Of a stretch of 64,000 nucleotides of DNA, positions 48,391-60,086 are shown in pieces. Each line of letters starts with the position of its first letter. The stretch's first letter is position 1. Made by a program: the position numbers and the translations under genes. The stretch is from positions 22,190,946 through 22,254,945 of the forward strand of contig NC_136000.1 of assembly GCF_048128805.1 (NCBI RefSeq), in the 5' to 3' direction. This DNA is from Centroberyx gerrardi. Taxonomy: Eukaryota; Chordata; Actinopteri; Beryciformes; Berycidae. The notes under the pieces were generated by a model. That model was given only the letters and a program-made list of their open reading frames with translations, searched no databases and was not told where the DNA came from.

Positions 48391-48438
48391 GCGGGGTGGG
48401 GAGGGAGAGGGAGGAGAGGGGAGGGGAGGGGAGGGGAG
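48391..48438 (+). repeat. G-rich tract, quadruplex-prone
   Basis: At least six runs of three or four G, separated by one to three bases, lie just upstream of the probable panx2 first exon. They could fold into a G-quadruplex on the coding strand. Confidence 0.75.
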
Positions 48439-48449
48439 GAAGCTGGGGA

Positions 48450-48546
48450 AAAGGCGGAACAAACCGGTGTGCCCGGATACACGCTGTAGCGGCTCGCCCG
48501 CACTGCAGATTAACTCTTACTGTGCCGGGAGATGCAGCAAGACATG
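48450..48546 (+). other. panx2: Probable panx2 5' non-coding exon
   Basis: GC-rich sequence ends in a strong donor, GACATG|GTGAGTAAA, at 48546/48547. The panx2 coding exon has an acceptor at 51032-51033 (TCTTTCAG) 465 bases before its ATG, so an upstream exon is expected, and this is the best candidate. The start is approximate. It contains an ATG at 48532 in frame for a short upstream ORF. Confidence 0.5.
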
Positions 48547-50343
48547 GTGAGTAAATTATATTATTTCCTCTCCGCATGCACATGGCTCGTTTGGTAGCCG
48601 CGAGCGATAGGTCTGCACCGGAGACGGCGCGTGGGTTTTCCGGCGCTTTGTCACCGATGTGGACAGGTAGACAGCTGATGCAGGTATTGAGCATCATTGA
48701 GAGTCCGACAGGAGGATCTCCTCTTCTCTCATAGCCTGCACACTCACACACACACACGCAGACGCACACACACACTCACACACTTTAGATGTTTAGCACC
48801 TCGTTTCTGCCTGTTATTCGGGAGCTGTCCGCTGCACAGGTGCTGAAACGGCTCATACATTTTTTTTTGTCTGCGGACAGCTGCAAATCACTGCAATGTC
48901 TCTGATGAAACTGTGGCTCTCTTGGTTTCGATTGGGCTTTTTTTTCTTCAGTGTCCTGGAGTCACAGACCTGCCAAGTGGAAGCTGTGAGACGCATACTA
49001 GTCCAACACGGACTAACTAGGCTATAATGGTGTTCTCACCCTAATGCAAAATCACTATAATGTTTGTATAGGGACTTACAGTCTGTCTGGTACTCAAAAG
49101 TGAGGATTTATTGATCTTATTGTACTTTATGATATTTTTCTATCTCCTGTGCTATCAGTGTAATATTCCTTTAAAATATTCATACAGTATTCCTATAGGG
49201 ACTTACACTGCGCCCTCTTAAAATGTATAATAGGACTACTGTAGTTCTTTTTCATCAGGTCAGACATGGTTTCTGGTTCTTACATCAGCCAGGTAAAGGT
49301 CTGAGAACAAGTGTCAGACATCCTGACTGGAAGTTCTGCCCTCTTCATCCGTTACCTAATTCATAATGAACTGGAGTTCTGCTGCCTGGCTCCATCTATT
49401 TGTAGCCTGCTGTACTGGCCATAGCCAAGTGGCACACTGTAGTAGTCAGGGAATGTGGGATTCCCTCTCTAAACACTGGTGGCACTGGCCAACTGTGGGG
49501 CATAATCTGTTAGGCTGGAACAGTGCCAGTGGCTGACAGTCACCAGTGCAGTGTCTAAAATGTGATACTGCCCCTTTAAGTTGACATTATGTAAAGTTGA
49601 TTTCTCCTCTGAGCTTCCTTGAGAAAGTCTTTGAGGATTTGGACAAACGTCTCTTGGTTGTCACCAGGCAATGTGTTGACAGAAAACTTCTACTGTATAT
49701 TTTGTATCCAAGGACATCTTGTCATCTGATTCATGTCTATGTGAAGTAACAGCAATTACTGCTTCGTTTCAGTGATTATATATGCAGCTCTGAATGACAT
49801 TCAATTATAACCTTTTAAAAGTAATTATCTTCTTATGATGACTGTTTTGATCTTGCTCACCATGCGGGTGAGAGTGCTGCAAGCCATCCCACTGACCAGA
49901 CTATGCTAATTGTCCCCTGTGCTCATTAAGCTGCGTGGCGAGGTTCCACTCCCCAAGATATTAAGTATACTTCCCACCCCCGGACCAGAGGGCTGGGCTT
50001 CTGTGTGAGGGTTTTCATGGACGAGAGGCGTTTCTGCATAACAAGAGAAGACTGAGGGAGTTAAAGAGAGAGAGGGAGGGAGGGAGAGGAGAGGGGAACA
50101 GAGCGAGTGAGGGAGAAGGAAAGAAAGAAAGAAAAAAGAGAGAGTGGGGAAGGAAAAGGGTGACGACAGTTGATGGGAAGGGGCGATGTATTTCACACCC
50201 CTCACAAAGGACATTCACATAACCTTCATGTGAAATGAGCATGCCGCAGCTAGCTGATTCCCCCCTCGCACTGCACATTAACCAGCAGTTACACACATAT
50301 GCACACGCATGTACATATGCATGCTTGTGCACACGCACACACA

Positions 50344-50346
<3 letters not shown>

Positions 50347-50400
<54 letters not shown>
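50347..50400. repeat. CA microsatellite
   Basis: Pure CA run of about 27 units. Confidence 0.96.
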
Positions 50401-50406
<6 letters not shown>

Positions 50407-50691
50407 CATGACAAGACATCCCACTGGCAGGTGCCTGGGTCCACCTGACATCCCAGTGTGAACATGCTGTTCCATAGAGATAATGACCACCTAGGAGTCC
50501 AGTGGGGGGGAGGGAACGAATTTTGCAGTGTCCAAAATAAGGCTACAAATGTCATGGCACCAATATTTAATATAAAATTTGTCAAAATCACTGAGTAACT
50601 CCAGAATAAAATCTGTTTTTAATTACTTCTAGGTTAGCATTCTCTCCAGAGTATAAATTTGCCCTTTAGTGTCGTTGTTTGATCAAAGACA

Positions 50692-50702
50692 ACCCCCCCC
50701 CC

Positions 50703-50735
<33 letters not shown>
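50692..50735. repeat. Poly-C plus CA compound repeat
   Basis: A run of C (50692-50705) leads into CA dinucleotides and a short CCCACCC end. Confidence 0.93.
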
Positions 50736-50737
<2 letters not shown>

Positions 50738-51033
50738 ACCCCCTTCAGATGTGACCACACTCACACACTCCACTGGCCATTGAGTGAGTATCAGTCGCAC
50801 ACAGCCGCATGATAGAGGAAGATAGGAGGAAGCAGGGAGCTTGCTGAAGAAGGTGCGAGAATTTAAATTCACACTATGGCTCATTTGAAAGCTGGTTGCA
50901 CTAATGTCTGCATATTTTCCCACAACTGGCATCTTGTAGCTCTCTGTAGTAGGTTACTATGTGTTTTCTTATACTCACTTTATTTATAAAAAAGTACATA
51001 CTGTACCTTCCTAACAGTGTGTCTGTCTTTCAG

Positions 51034-51498
51034 GAAAGGACTGGTCAGAGGTTCCCTTGGCCAAAGCTCACATGAATACCCATCAGCCAAGAATCACACT
51101 CCCTGAGGATCGCAAGGACGCCTCTTAAACTCAGCTCATTATTCAACCTGCCATACAGAGTGTGGACTGAGGCCAGGCACAGAAGACAGAGGACGAAGCA
51201 CAGGGATGCGTACAGTAGAGACGGAGTGAAGAGTGTTCTCCTGAACATTATGTCTTTTCCTCTAGCAGAGAGGCGCAGTCAGAAATCGTAGAAAAACCAC
51301 AGCACTGGAGAAGACAGACCACATGTCCTGGTCCATGTGTGGTGACAGGGGCTGAAGCGGGCCACACATCTTTTGTGTGTGTGTGTGTGTGTGTGCCTGT
51401 GTGTATGTGTGTATCTGACTGTGCGGAGGAGTGTTTAACCACAGGAGGGAGCGTCTGGTCTCTCCCCAGCCCAGCGGGGGTCGACGTGTGTGTCCCGG
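51034..51498 (+). other. panx2: panx2 5' untranslated part of the first coding exon
   Basis: 465 bases between the acceptor and the start ATG, with several upstream ATGs and a GT repeat (51376-51394). Such a leader suggests translational control, which is unproven. Confidence 0.6.
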
Positions 51499-54400
51499 AT
51501 GCAGAACATCCTTGATCAAAACTTAGACATGGCCACAGCTCTGCTCGCTGGGGAGAAGCTGAAGGAGCTGATCCTGCCGGGCTCGTCTCAGGATGAGAAG
51601 GGCGGGGCGCTGGCCGGCCTCATGGTCCAGCTCAAACTGGAGCTGCCCTTCGATCGGGTCGTCACCATAGGGACCGTCATCATCCCCATTCTGCTCGTCA
51701 CCCTCGTCTTCACAAGGAACTTTGCAGGTGAGGTGTTCAGCCACTAGAGGGGGTTTGTTACCAGAGTAAACAGGCGCCTCTCCAGTATTCAGCTGTAGGA
51801 CAACACCAAGGATGTCCAAGTTACATCAGCAGCAGCATCTCACTTTGGACTGAGGCACAGTTTGTATAGTTAGACATTTTTGGCACTACCGCCTCAACTT
51901 GAAAAATAACTTAGACGCAAACAACAACAGATATGGAACAAAATAGAATTATCCCCTCAAGCACCACAGCTGCATAAAATTACAGAGGAAACACTGCACT
52001 GCACTGTCTCCTAGAAAGCAACGGAAACTCATGGACAAACCTCACGTCTGACCACAGACCAGAGAATTACAGTATGTTGAGGAAGTCCATCAAAATGAAA
52101 CACACCCAGTGGTTTAGTGCAGGCTTAACCATGCAGTGCTTTTGTGTCTTCTGTGTGTGAGAGATCCGTGTGAGACTACAACAGTGAAAAAAGAAGGGTG
52201 AGAGGGAGAGCAGGCAGGGAGGGAAAAGGGGAACAATGAAAGGCAAGTGCAAAGGAGGAACAGAGAGGCAGAGCGGGGCTAGAAAGGCTAGAGAGCAGGA
52301 TTGGCGGAGGGAAAGACAGGAGGGAGACAGGAGGGGAGTGATTATTAGGAGGGGGAAGAGGTAAGTGGTTGGAAGGGAGAGAGGAAGAGATGGGTGGGAG
52401 TGATGTTAGCTCACTGCTGAGTCAGGGTGTCTGCAGAGCAACATCAACCAGCTGTGACTGAGCATTTAACTTTAGCACCAGCAGGAAGCCGAGTGTTCAT
52501 GCAACTTTTTGGCTATTCGCTCTATTGTGTGTTTTTTATGATATATCTAAAGCATGGTCCCACAATTTATGGATGACTGACTACAGATAGCACCCTGTGT
52601 GACTATAACAAAGTGTTTGTGTTATTGCTCTCCTCATTACCCATACCAAAAAAAAGGAAATGCTGACTAAATGCACATGTAGGAACTGTTAACTTTCAGA
52701 ATGTTTTTTTCCCCCAAAATGTTCTTATTTTTATCTGTAATCTCAGACCTACTCAGTACACCGTGTCCCAGATGCTTAGTCCAACACCTATTAAATTGAA
52801 TTCGCAAGTGGACCTCAGGGCCCAGCTGCAACGCTGAACTACTCAGACCTGTGAAGTTTGTTCCACTGCTGCACTTAATGAGTACAGGACTGATAGAACA
52901 CAAGTTTGACTGGGGGGAGTGTTTTCACTTCCTCCGTCTGAGCCAGTCAGACAGTCTTATCATTTGAATAAGCAGTGAGAGTATTTTCAAAGACTGTGCA
53001 GCTCTTTTTTGCTGTAGAGATGAACGATTCTTAGAGATTCTCTGAGACACTGATGAAAATGAAACAGACTGAAACAGATTCAAGATTCTTTCCAATTTGG
53101 ATATATTATTGCAGAAGAAATTGCACTCTTTGAACCTTTTGAATGATTATGACTTTTAGAAGGAGGCTTAACATTTAAACTGGAAACATCTTTCTTTCAG
53201 CAGATATGCTTAGATTACATTACATTACGAGTCCATTATCTTCCATCATGTTAAAGCAATGTCTGCTTACCTGGACCAATGATTTCCATCTTTATTCTCC
53301 TCAGAGGAATCCATATACTGTTACACACCACACAACTTCACCAGAGACCAGGCACTGTATGCAAGAGGCTACTGCTGGACAGAGCTGCGCGATGCTGTAC
53401 CTGGGGTGGAATCTAACCTCCGGCCTTCACTGTTTGAACACAAGTTCCTGCCCTACGCTCTGTTGGCTTTTGCTGGCATCATGTACATTCCTGCTTTGGG
53501 CTGGGAGTTCCTCGCCTCCACGCGGCTCACTTCAGAGCTCAACTTCCTGCTCCACGAGATTGATAATTGCTATCACCGAGCTGCTGAGGGCCGAGCCCCG
53601 AAGATCGAGAAGCAGATCCAGTCCAAAGGGCCTGGCATCACCGAACGAGAGAGGAGGGAGATCATAGAGAATGCAGAGAAGGAGAAGAGTCCTGAGCAGA
53701 ACCTGTTTGAGAAGTATCTGGAGAGACGAGGCCAAAGCAATTTTCTGGCGAAGCTTTACCTGGCACGCCATCTGGCTATTATCTGCCTCAGCTCCATCCC
53801 CATCTCCTACCTGAGCGCCTACTATGCCCGCCAGCGGCAGAACGAGTTCACCTGCGCCCTGGGCGAGCCTCCGGACACTAGCAGCTACCAAGAGCTGAAG
53901 CTCAGCGTCAACTGTAAGCTGCCCGCTGTGCAGCTGCAGCGCATCATGGCGGCAGTGGACATTGCTCTTCTCTGCACAATGAACCTCATCATCCTGGTTA
54001 ATTTGCTACATTTGTTTGTGGTGCGCAAGTCCAACTTTGTATTTGACAAGCTGCATAAAGTTGGTATTAAGACACGGCGGCGCTGGCAAAAGTCTCAGTT
54101 CTGTGATATCAACATCCTGGCCATGTTCTGCAATGAGAACAGGGACCACATCAAGTCACTCAACCGGCTGGACTTCATCACCAATGAGAGTGACCTCATG
54201 TATGACAATGTAGTCCGGCAGCTGTTGGCTGCCCTGGCACAGTCTAACCATGATGCCACACCCACTGTGAGGGACTCTGGGATACAGACCATAGACCCCA
54301 ACATGGACCCCTCTGTTCTGGGAGTGGGAGAGCTGGGAGGAGAGCCGCTGGTCATCAAACGGCCCCGCAAGAAGATTAAATGGATCCCAACCTCAAATCC

Positions 54401-56288
54401 TCTTCCTCAACCATTCAAGGTAAGGCAATCACCAGTTTCCATGTCCACACAAATGGATATTTTAGTTGTAATTCATCAACATTCATTCACACATCAGTGA
54501 CAGCAGCAGCAAAAGACCTAACCTACTGTGCTCAAGAAACAGAGCACCACTTAGTATGGGGAAATGTTCAGTGGAGCACAGCAATTCATATCAACATGTA
54601 TTGAGATGACTTAGCAGGGTGCTTTCAGTTGAACAGGCCCTTCGCAGGACAAGCCTCTCAGCAAGAGTTGTCAAAAAGTGGTGCTCATTTAGGACTAAAA
54701 TTTAACTTACTTTGCTTTATTCACTGACATTGGTTATTTGAGCTGTACTTGGAACTATGATATAATGACCTGTTACTGTCTTTTCTGTCCTTTGTAAAGG
54801 AACCCCTGACCCTCACACGTTTGGAGAATAGCACCAAGCCTGACAAACCCAAACCGCTCAGGCGAAAAACAGTGGCAGACAACTTCATTGCACCACTTCT
54901 GGATACCAAGAGCACACAGCATCCGCCTTCAAAAGGTATACAGCACTGTGAGTGTGAGACAATGAAAAGTTAATTAACAATTCAAAAATAAAGTTGTAAT
55001 ATGATAAAGAATTGATATTTCAGTGTTGGTGAAATGGCACATTTTCTCAACTTAATCACACATCATTTGTCGACCATCTGACTGCTGTTGTGTTCTAAAT
55101 CCCCTGAAGTCAATCTTTTAAATTTAAATTTTAGATTTAAGTGGGATAGAGAAGAAACATACCCGCAACTTCTCTCTGGACGTCCACCCATACATGCTGA
55201 CCATTCGTAAGCCCAAGGTGGAGGCCACGATCATAGAACCACTGCCCTCAGAACTCCCCATGGATACAGTGTACATTGAAGGCACACACACTATTGTCCA
55301 TGTGTCTGCTGCGATTACAGGTAATATCTCTCTCTGCTTCGGGGCAGAATTTATCACCTCGACTTGCCTGGTCCTAAACAGACCCTTTGAATCTTTGACC
55401 CAAAGTGTCTTGCTTTGATGTTGCCTATAGTGATTGTGTCACTAAGAACTCTTCTGCCCTCTGTGGGGCATTTATCAGCTAACAGAACAACTCAGCTTGC
55501 TTGTGAACAAAAGAATGAACTAGATGTCCCATCCAGCTGTAGTTCACTTACGGCTGAGTTAGGTCCAAACGATGGGCATCAATATTTACATTTGCCACAC
55601 TGTTGTACATAAGATAAATTCCAAGTGCTTAGTAAATTAATGGCGCTGCTTACCCTCGTTTGAGTGACATATCTGGCAACTAATGAATCCCGACTGAAGC
55701 ACATTGTTCAGCTCTATCTCAGCTTTCTAGACTGCCACCTTCCAGCTACAGCTAGATGTGAGGTCTAGCTCACTAGGCTACACCTTGGGAGCCAGACATG
55801 ACAATATTCATCCTCACATTCTCCCTGTGCAATTATTGTTGATGTTTGAAAGAGCACAGGAGATTTCTGAGAGAAGTGAGCCACTTAGGCAGGAGATACG
55901 TATGTGTTTGCATTTGAGACTTTGGGTTTCTCTTCCTCTCCCCTTACGGTATTTCATGCTTGTCTCTTCAGAGAAGAAGGTTTGCACTCCGGAATCGACC
56001 AACACTGCCTTTTCCACAGTGACCCTGCCCACCACTACATACGTGAATGGCGTCAGCCCCAACCCACCCTCCAGTGAGGACCCCCTCAGCCCCAAGCCCT
56101 CCCCTCCCATCAGCGAGCCTCTCACCCAGCCGGAAAACCCAGAGTCTCAGCCGCTACCCTTAACCATAGCCCCTGCACAGCTGCTCAGTATGCATCATAC
56201 TCTCTTTGAGAAAGACGAGGAAGAGGGAAACCGTAGAGACAGACTGGCAGAGAGACCTGGGGAGCTCATCGCTGCCGGGGAATGTTGA
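51499..56288 (+). CDS. panx2: panx2, pannexin 2 channel protein
   Basis: Coding exons: 51499-51727, 53305-54419, 54800-54935, 55135-55320, 55972-56288; 660 residues. It is a large-pore channel subunit of the pannexin family, enriched in brain and found on intracellular and plasma membranes. Four membrane segments lie at about residues 55-72, 123-145, 229-250 and 292-314. Paired extracellular cysteines are C82/C100 and C260/C280, and a conserved N-glycosylation site is NFT at N87. The cytoplasmic loop EGRAPKIEKQIQSKGPGI and the region KWIPTSNPLPQPF are hallmarks of panx2. The long tail distinguishes it from panx1 and panx3. The ATG is chosen because MQNILDQNLDMATALLAGEK aligns with the mammalian start. 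The tail ends GELIAAGEC, short of the mammalian end. Confidence 0.96.
51728..53304 (+). other. panx2: panx2 coding intron 1
   Basis: GTGAGG donor, CTCCTCAG acceptor. It contains GA-rich sequence at 52190-52395 and otherwise nothing I recognise. Confidence 0.9.
54420..54799 (+). other. panx2: panx2 coding intron 2
   Basis: 380 bases. The acceptor TTTGTAAAG lacks C at -3 but follows a good TTTTCTGTCC tract. Reading through the donor would add about 27 residues and then stop at 54498. Confidence 0.88.
55321..55971 (+). other. panx2: panx2 coding intron 4
   Basis: 651 bases; GTAATA donor, GTCTCTTCAG acceptor. No element recognised. Confidence 0.88.
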
Positions 56289-58434
56289 AGAGGAAGAAGA
56301 GGAATGCTGAGCAAGTTTCCTCTCTGAATTTGTCCTCCCCAACACGACACTCTGCGCACATGACCGCCATGCCAATCACCTCCTACCAACAGCCACCTCT
56401 TCTCTTTGAATGAACAACTCACACACTCCTGTGGTGGGTGGATTGGACTGACTGATGAGCAGAAACGGGACAGCAACAGAAACAGAAGGAGAACATGCCG
56501 GAAAGCTGGTAGTAAGAGCGGATGACAGAACAGTTACAATTAGATGAGAAAATGATGTAGGTTCATAGAAGATAAACGTGACAGAAGTTAATGTATTTGA
56601 TAGTGATCACCAGTGTATTGCTGTAGGAAATGATGTCACATTCATGTCTCAGGATGACTGTGTAGAGCCAATCACCCTCCAATGAAACCAGCAGTGATTT
56701 GATTCAACAGGGTGCTACAGTGCAGGGTCAAAAAGCCTAATGAAAGGATAATAGGTGGTGAGGGATGAGTGAGCTTTCGAAAAAAAAAAAAAAAACCAAC
56801 ACACACTTCAGAAATGCATACCTGCAAAGAGGACTGCATTATGGCTTCAAACTAAATGTATTTTAAACACATATGATAACGCTTAGTCCCTTTATCCCCA
56901 TAGCCAAGTAGACAGGTAGCTCACGCAATACACTTGTTGAGATCTGCACAATTAATATGCAAAAGATCACAATATATTTGTGGCAATAATGTATGCGCTT
57001 ACAGCAACATGTCTTACGGTACACTTACATGTATACACACTGTATATGACTCAGTGTTTGTGGGGTGTTTAAAATATAAAACACACAAGTTTCATGGATT
57101 CATCATTGCCATTTCACCACTAATTAGAAAGAGTATCAGATCTTGCCTCTGCTCCATCTGCACTGAATTAATAATAGGAAAATTGGCATATGTCCTATTG
57201 TAAGGAACATCAAAAAAAGAACAGACTGACATGTGATCTACAATGAAAGCGAGTCTTTGTGAGAAACACTTCCACTTCAAACTTCAGTATGTCCATATTG
57301 CACAGAAGAACTGACAGATGTGTTCAATAGGTACCAGACATCTTTTGATCACCTGGTCAAAAGGCAGTTTTGTGTGTGTTTTCCTCTTGAAGACTTTGAT
57401 AGCAACTCCAATATAATGAATGGAGCTGGACTCACTGGTAGAGTGACTTTTGTGGTCTGCTGGCTTCTTGTGGGAGTGCTGTGATGTAAAGTGAATGAAG
57501 TGATGAGTAGATGTAGAATCGTTCTTCACTCAAAAGTTGATTACATGATGACTAAGCTTTTGATTGTGCTTTACACCATATTACAACTCCATGCTGTTGA
57601 AAGAAACGTCATCAGGTGCTGCCGAGTCTGGCTCAGTCTAAATTTCATTCAGTAACCCTGTCTCTCACATTGTGCTGACATCAGCTTGATCACCAAAAAA
57701 AGGAACGAATGAATAGTTAGAAAAAATTAGCTGGTAGCGTTGTTATTCATATTAAAAACAAGTATATAAGATATGATAGCAGTTTTCACAGGGAATGAGT
57801 CAGTGGACAAGGGGATGAGTGCCTTCCACAACCTCCATACTGATTTCATAAAGGACAGGTACTGTGTCTGCACTGACACACTGATATGACATATACTGTA
57901 GTTTTGGACAGTGGTGTTGTCGGGGGTATACCAAGGTAGGCCTTTGCATGGTATACTCTTTCTTTGGGGCATTAAGTAGGCTATTGGTCTGTTTACCATT
58001 GACTTGTATTGGAAGACAGCAATTTTCCCCGCTTCCTCAACTACCAGTTAATCCATAGTTTCGCAGAAAACAACATAAATAATTCATCTCATTCACATGA
58101 CACTGGTTGGCTCAATATCCCCTTGTTAGACTACTCAAGCACACTAAATGCATCCAAAAGCACTTTACGACTTGTAGCACAAGTGTGTGCGAGAGCATGT
58201 TATATGTTGTAACACAGCTCTGCTTAAACTGATTTTCTGTGTACACTATCTTAATGAGAGATTTTCACATTGAGTTTGCCACAGAGACAAATCTCAGACA
58301 TGTCTTGATGTGAGTAAAAACGTTGTGGAGGGAGTCAAGGATTTTGACTGTAATATGTAAAATGTAATAATGAAAATCAATTAAAAAAAATTTGTTTAAA
58401 TAATTGTGGTTTTTGTGTCCCAACTCCAGACAAA
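56289..58434 (+). other. panx2: panx2 3' region
   Basis: Probable 3' UTR followed by intergenic sequence. There is a poly-A run at 56780-56794 and an ATTAAA at about 58379. The transcript end cannot be fixed by eye. No other gene is seen before the hAT element at 58443. Confidence 0.4.
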
Positions 58435-58442
58435 GGTTAATC

Positions 58443-59320
58443 CAGCGGTTCTCAATCCTGGTCCCCAGGCTTCCAAGAACGAATACACGCATTATTTGTC
58501 AGCACCATTTCAACACATAGTAACACATTACTGTGTTTCATGTCTCCAAATGGATTTACGGTTATGCGTTGTCTTCTGAGGCGGGGTCACTTAATGTTGA
58601 AAAATGATCCAATTTTATATTACACTGTGTCATATAAAAAGTTTTTAGCCGATGCATAAAATGATGATATCTCTTCAAATGAAAGTAAAAGAGGTTCAAC
58701 TGTTGGAGTGTGTTTGCCCCTTGGATGTGTGTTGATAGCAGCGCTCCCAGCTAACTGAAGCTACGTCAAGCTCTACAGTGTAAGTGATACAATTTTGAAC
58801 ACAATCAATTGTCATGATAGCAAAAACTAGGAAAATAAGGCTCAGGCTGAAAATAACTGGTGAATACAACTTACTAACAAGCTGGAATTTACCCTTTAAA
58901 TAAATGGCTGCTGATGCAACATCTGTCTGTATTCCCATGATATTGATATTTTTAAGCAACAAATTGCTGCTCATAACACATTATTTAGTAGAAATTACAC
59001 ATTTGGTTTTTCATTTTCACATAACCAATACATTATGTGCTGGAATGACACACTGGTGTGTTCATTTGCCTAAGAGTGTTTGTGTAGAAATGGTTTACAC
59101 ATTTAATGTGTCTTAACACATATTGTCCCAGGGCGTGGGCTACTCGCCAAATATGGTGAAATTCTAAACAATGTGTCATTTTTAACATATATCTCGTTAG
59201 TGTGTGCTGGTTTTCATTCTAACATCAATCATCAATCAGGGACTGGTTTACACCTGGTACGAATACAATAACTAGTGGTAGGATCGAAAACGAGCAGGGG
59301 ACAAAGATTGAGAACCACTG
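58443..59320 (+). mobile_element. Non-autonomous hAT element with target duplication
   Basis: It starts CAGCGGTTCTCAATCCTGGT and ends with the inverse of CAGTGGTTCTCAATCTTTGT, the classic hAT (Charlie-type) terminus. The flanks GGTTAATC (58435-58442) and GGTCAATC (59321-59328) match at 7 of 8 positions, the expected 8-bp target-site duplication. The 878-base body encodes no transposase. It ends about 60 bases before the conserved promoter motif of trabd. Confidence 0.9.
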
Positions 59321-59329
59321 GGTCAATCA

Positions 59330-59475
59330 ATGACTACAGGTAGCTGGTTGCCAACCGCCGTTAAAAGATGAGGAAGAAGACTACAGGTACCAGAATGCAC
59401 CGCGGCTGTCAGACAGTCGTGTGCTGCTGCTAGTGAGTGGTGAAGAGCAGACTGACAGACGGGCTGCCTTGCTCT
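59330..59475 (+). promoter_or_regulatory. trabd: trabd promoter and 5' non-coding exon
   Basis: It contains a ZNF143/Staf-type site at 59380-59399 (ACTACAGGTACCAGAATGCA) and GC-rich sequence. A donor CTCT|GTAAGT follows at 59475/59476. The next exon begins after CCACGCAG at 60005. The TATA-less layout fits a housekeeping promoter. The transcription start is not mapped. Confidence 0.6.
59380..59399 (+). promoter_or_regulatory. ZNF143/Staf-like binding site
   Basis: ACTACAGGTACCAGAATGCA differs from the vertebrate consensus ACTACAATTCCCAGAATGCA at three central bases. This motif typically lies at the start sites of housekeeping genes. Confidence 0.65.
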
Positions 59476-60005
59476 GTAAGTTATATTTCTTTTTAGACAA
59501 CTATCGTATATATTACCAAACACGTTGTATTTGAGAGTGGCAACATTTAATGGAAAATGTTATTTTTTCCGTGTATGGTTTGACTAGCTGGCGTTAGCGC
59601 ACTAGCTAGCCTACATTAGCTAGTATCGTTAGCTGTCACCATTCGCTAGCTAGCCAAACCGAAGAGCCTTCAGTAAACGCACAGATGTTTACCAGAAATA
59701 ATGCTCGGTGGTTAGCAGACCTGCCCAGCAGGTCAGTTAGCTGTGCAAGCTCGCTACTTAATTACAGTTAGTTGCTGTGATGCCCTTGCCAATGTTAAAG
59801 TTACGTGTCTCTGAATTATTCTCACAAACAGTGACAGTCACCACTCTTACCAGTGCTGCTAGCGTTAGCTGCGTTAATACAGCTCAGCAAACGATAAGCA
59901 ACGTCAGCAATTCAGTAACGTTGGACTCTTGTGACTATCAAAAAAACGCATTTTCATTTAGTGTAAGTGTAAATTAGTTTTCATTCTGCCTTCTATTCCA
60001 CGCAG
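59476..60005 (+). other. trabd: trabd 5' UTR intron, GCTAGC/GTTAGC-rich
   Basis: Between 59580 and 59665 and again near 59865 the words GCTAGC, GTTAGC and TTAGCTAG recur about a dozen times. No coding sequence is present. Confidence 0.6.
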
Positions 60006-60022
60006 CTTTCAGTGCTTCAGTC

Positions 60023-60050
60023 ATGGACCAAGACAACAATTCAGAGGTAG

Positions 60051-60086
<36 letters not shown>

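Larger units (their letters stand above)
44968..48450 (+). other. mlc1 3' region and mlc1-panx2 intergenic DNA
   Basis: The 3' UTR starts at 44968. AATAAA words occur at 45448-45453 and 45536-45541; which one is used is unclear, and both fall inside an inserted element (45319-45806). Beyond that I see AT-rich DNA, two direct repeats (47178-47410) and one copy of a dispersed repeat (48040-48145). No exon of a third gene is visible. Confidence 0.6.
48547..51033 (+). other. panx2: panx2 5' intron (inferred)
   Basis: It holds a second copy of the dispersed repeat also seen at 48040 (49055-49205), a GA-rich patch (50063-50155), and CA arrays at 50347-50400 and 50704-50735. Nothing else is recognised. 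Confidence 0.5.

Noticed and set aside
44968..51033. Expected MOV10L1 gene between mlc1 and panx2
   Set aside because: I looked for helicase motifs on both strands and saw none; the stretch is AT-rich repeats and intergenic DNA.
53532..53891. 119-codon - strand frame within panx2
   Set aside because: It is the antisense of the large panx2 exon, whose + strand frame is strongly conserved.
54420..54500. Longer panx2 exon reading through the donor at 54419
   Set aside because: The added residues are not conserved, and the GTAAGG donor with a phase-matched next exon restores the known panx2 sequence.
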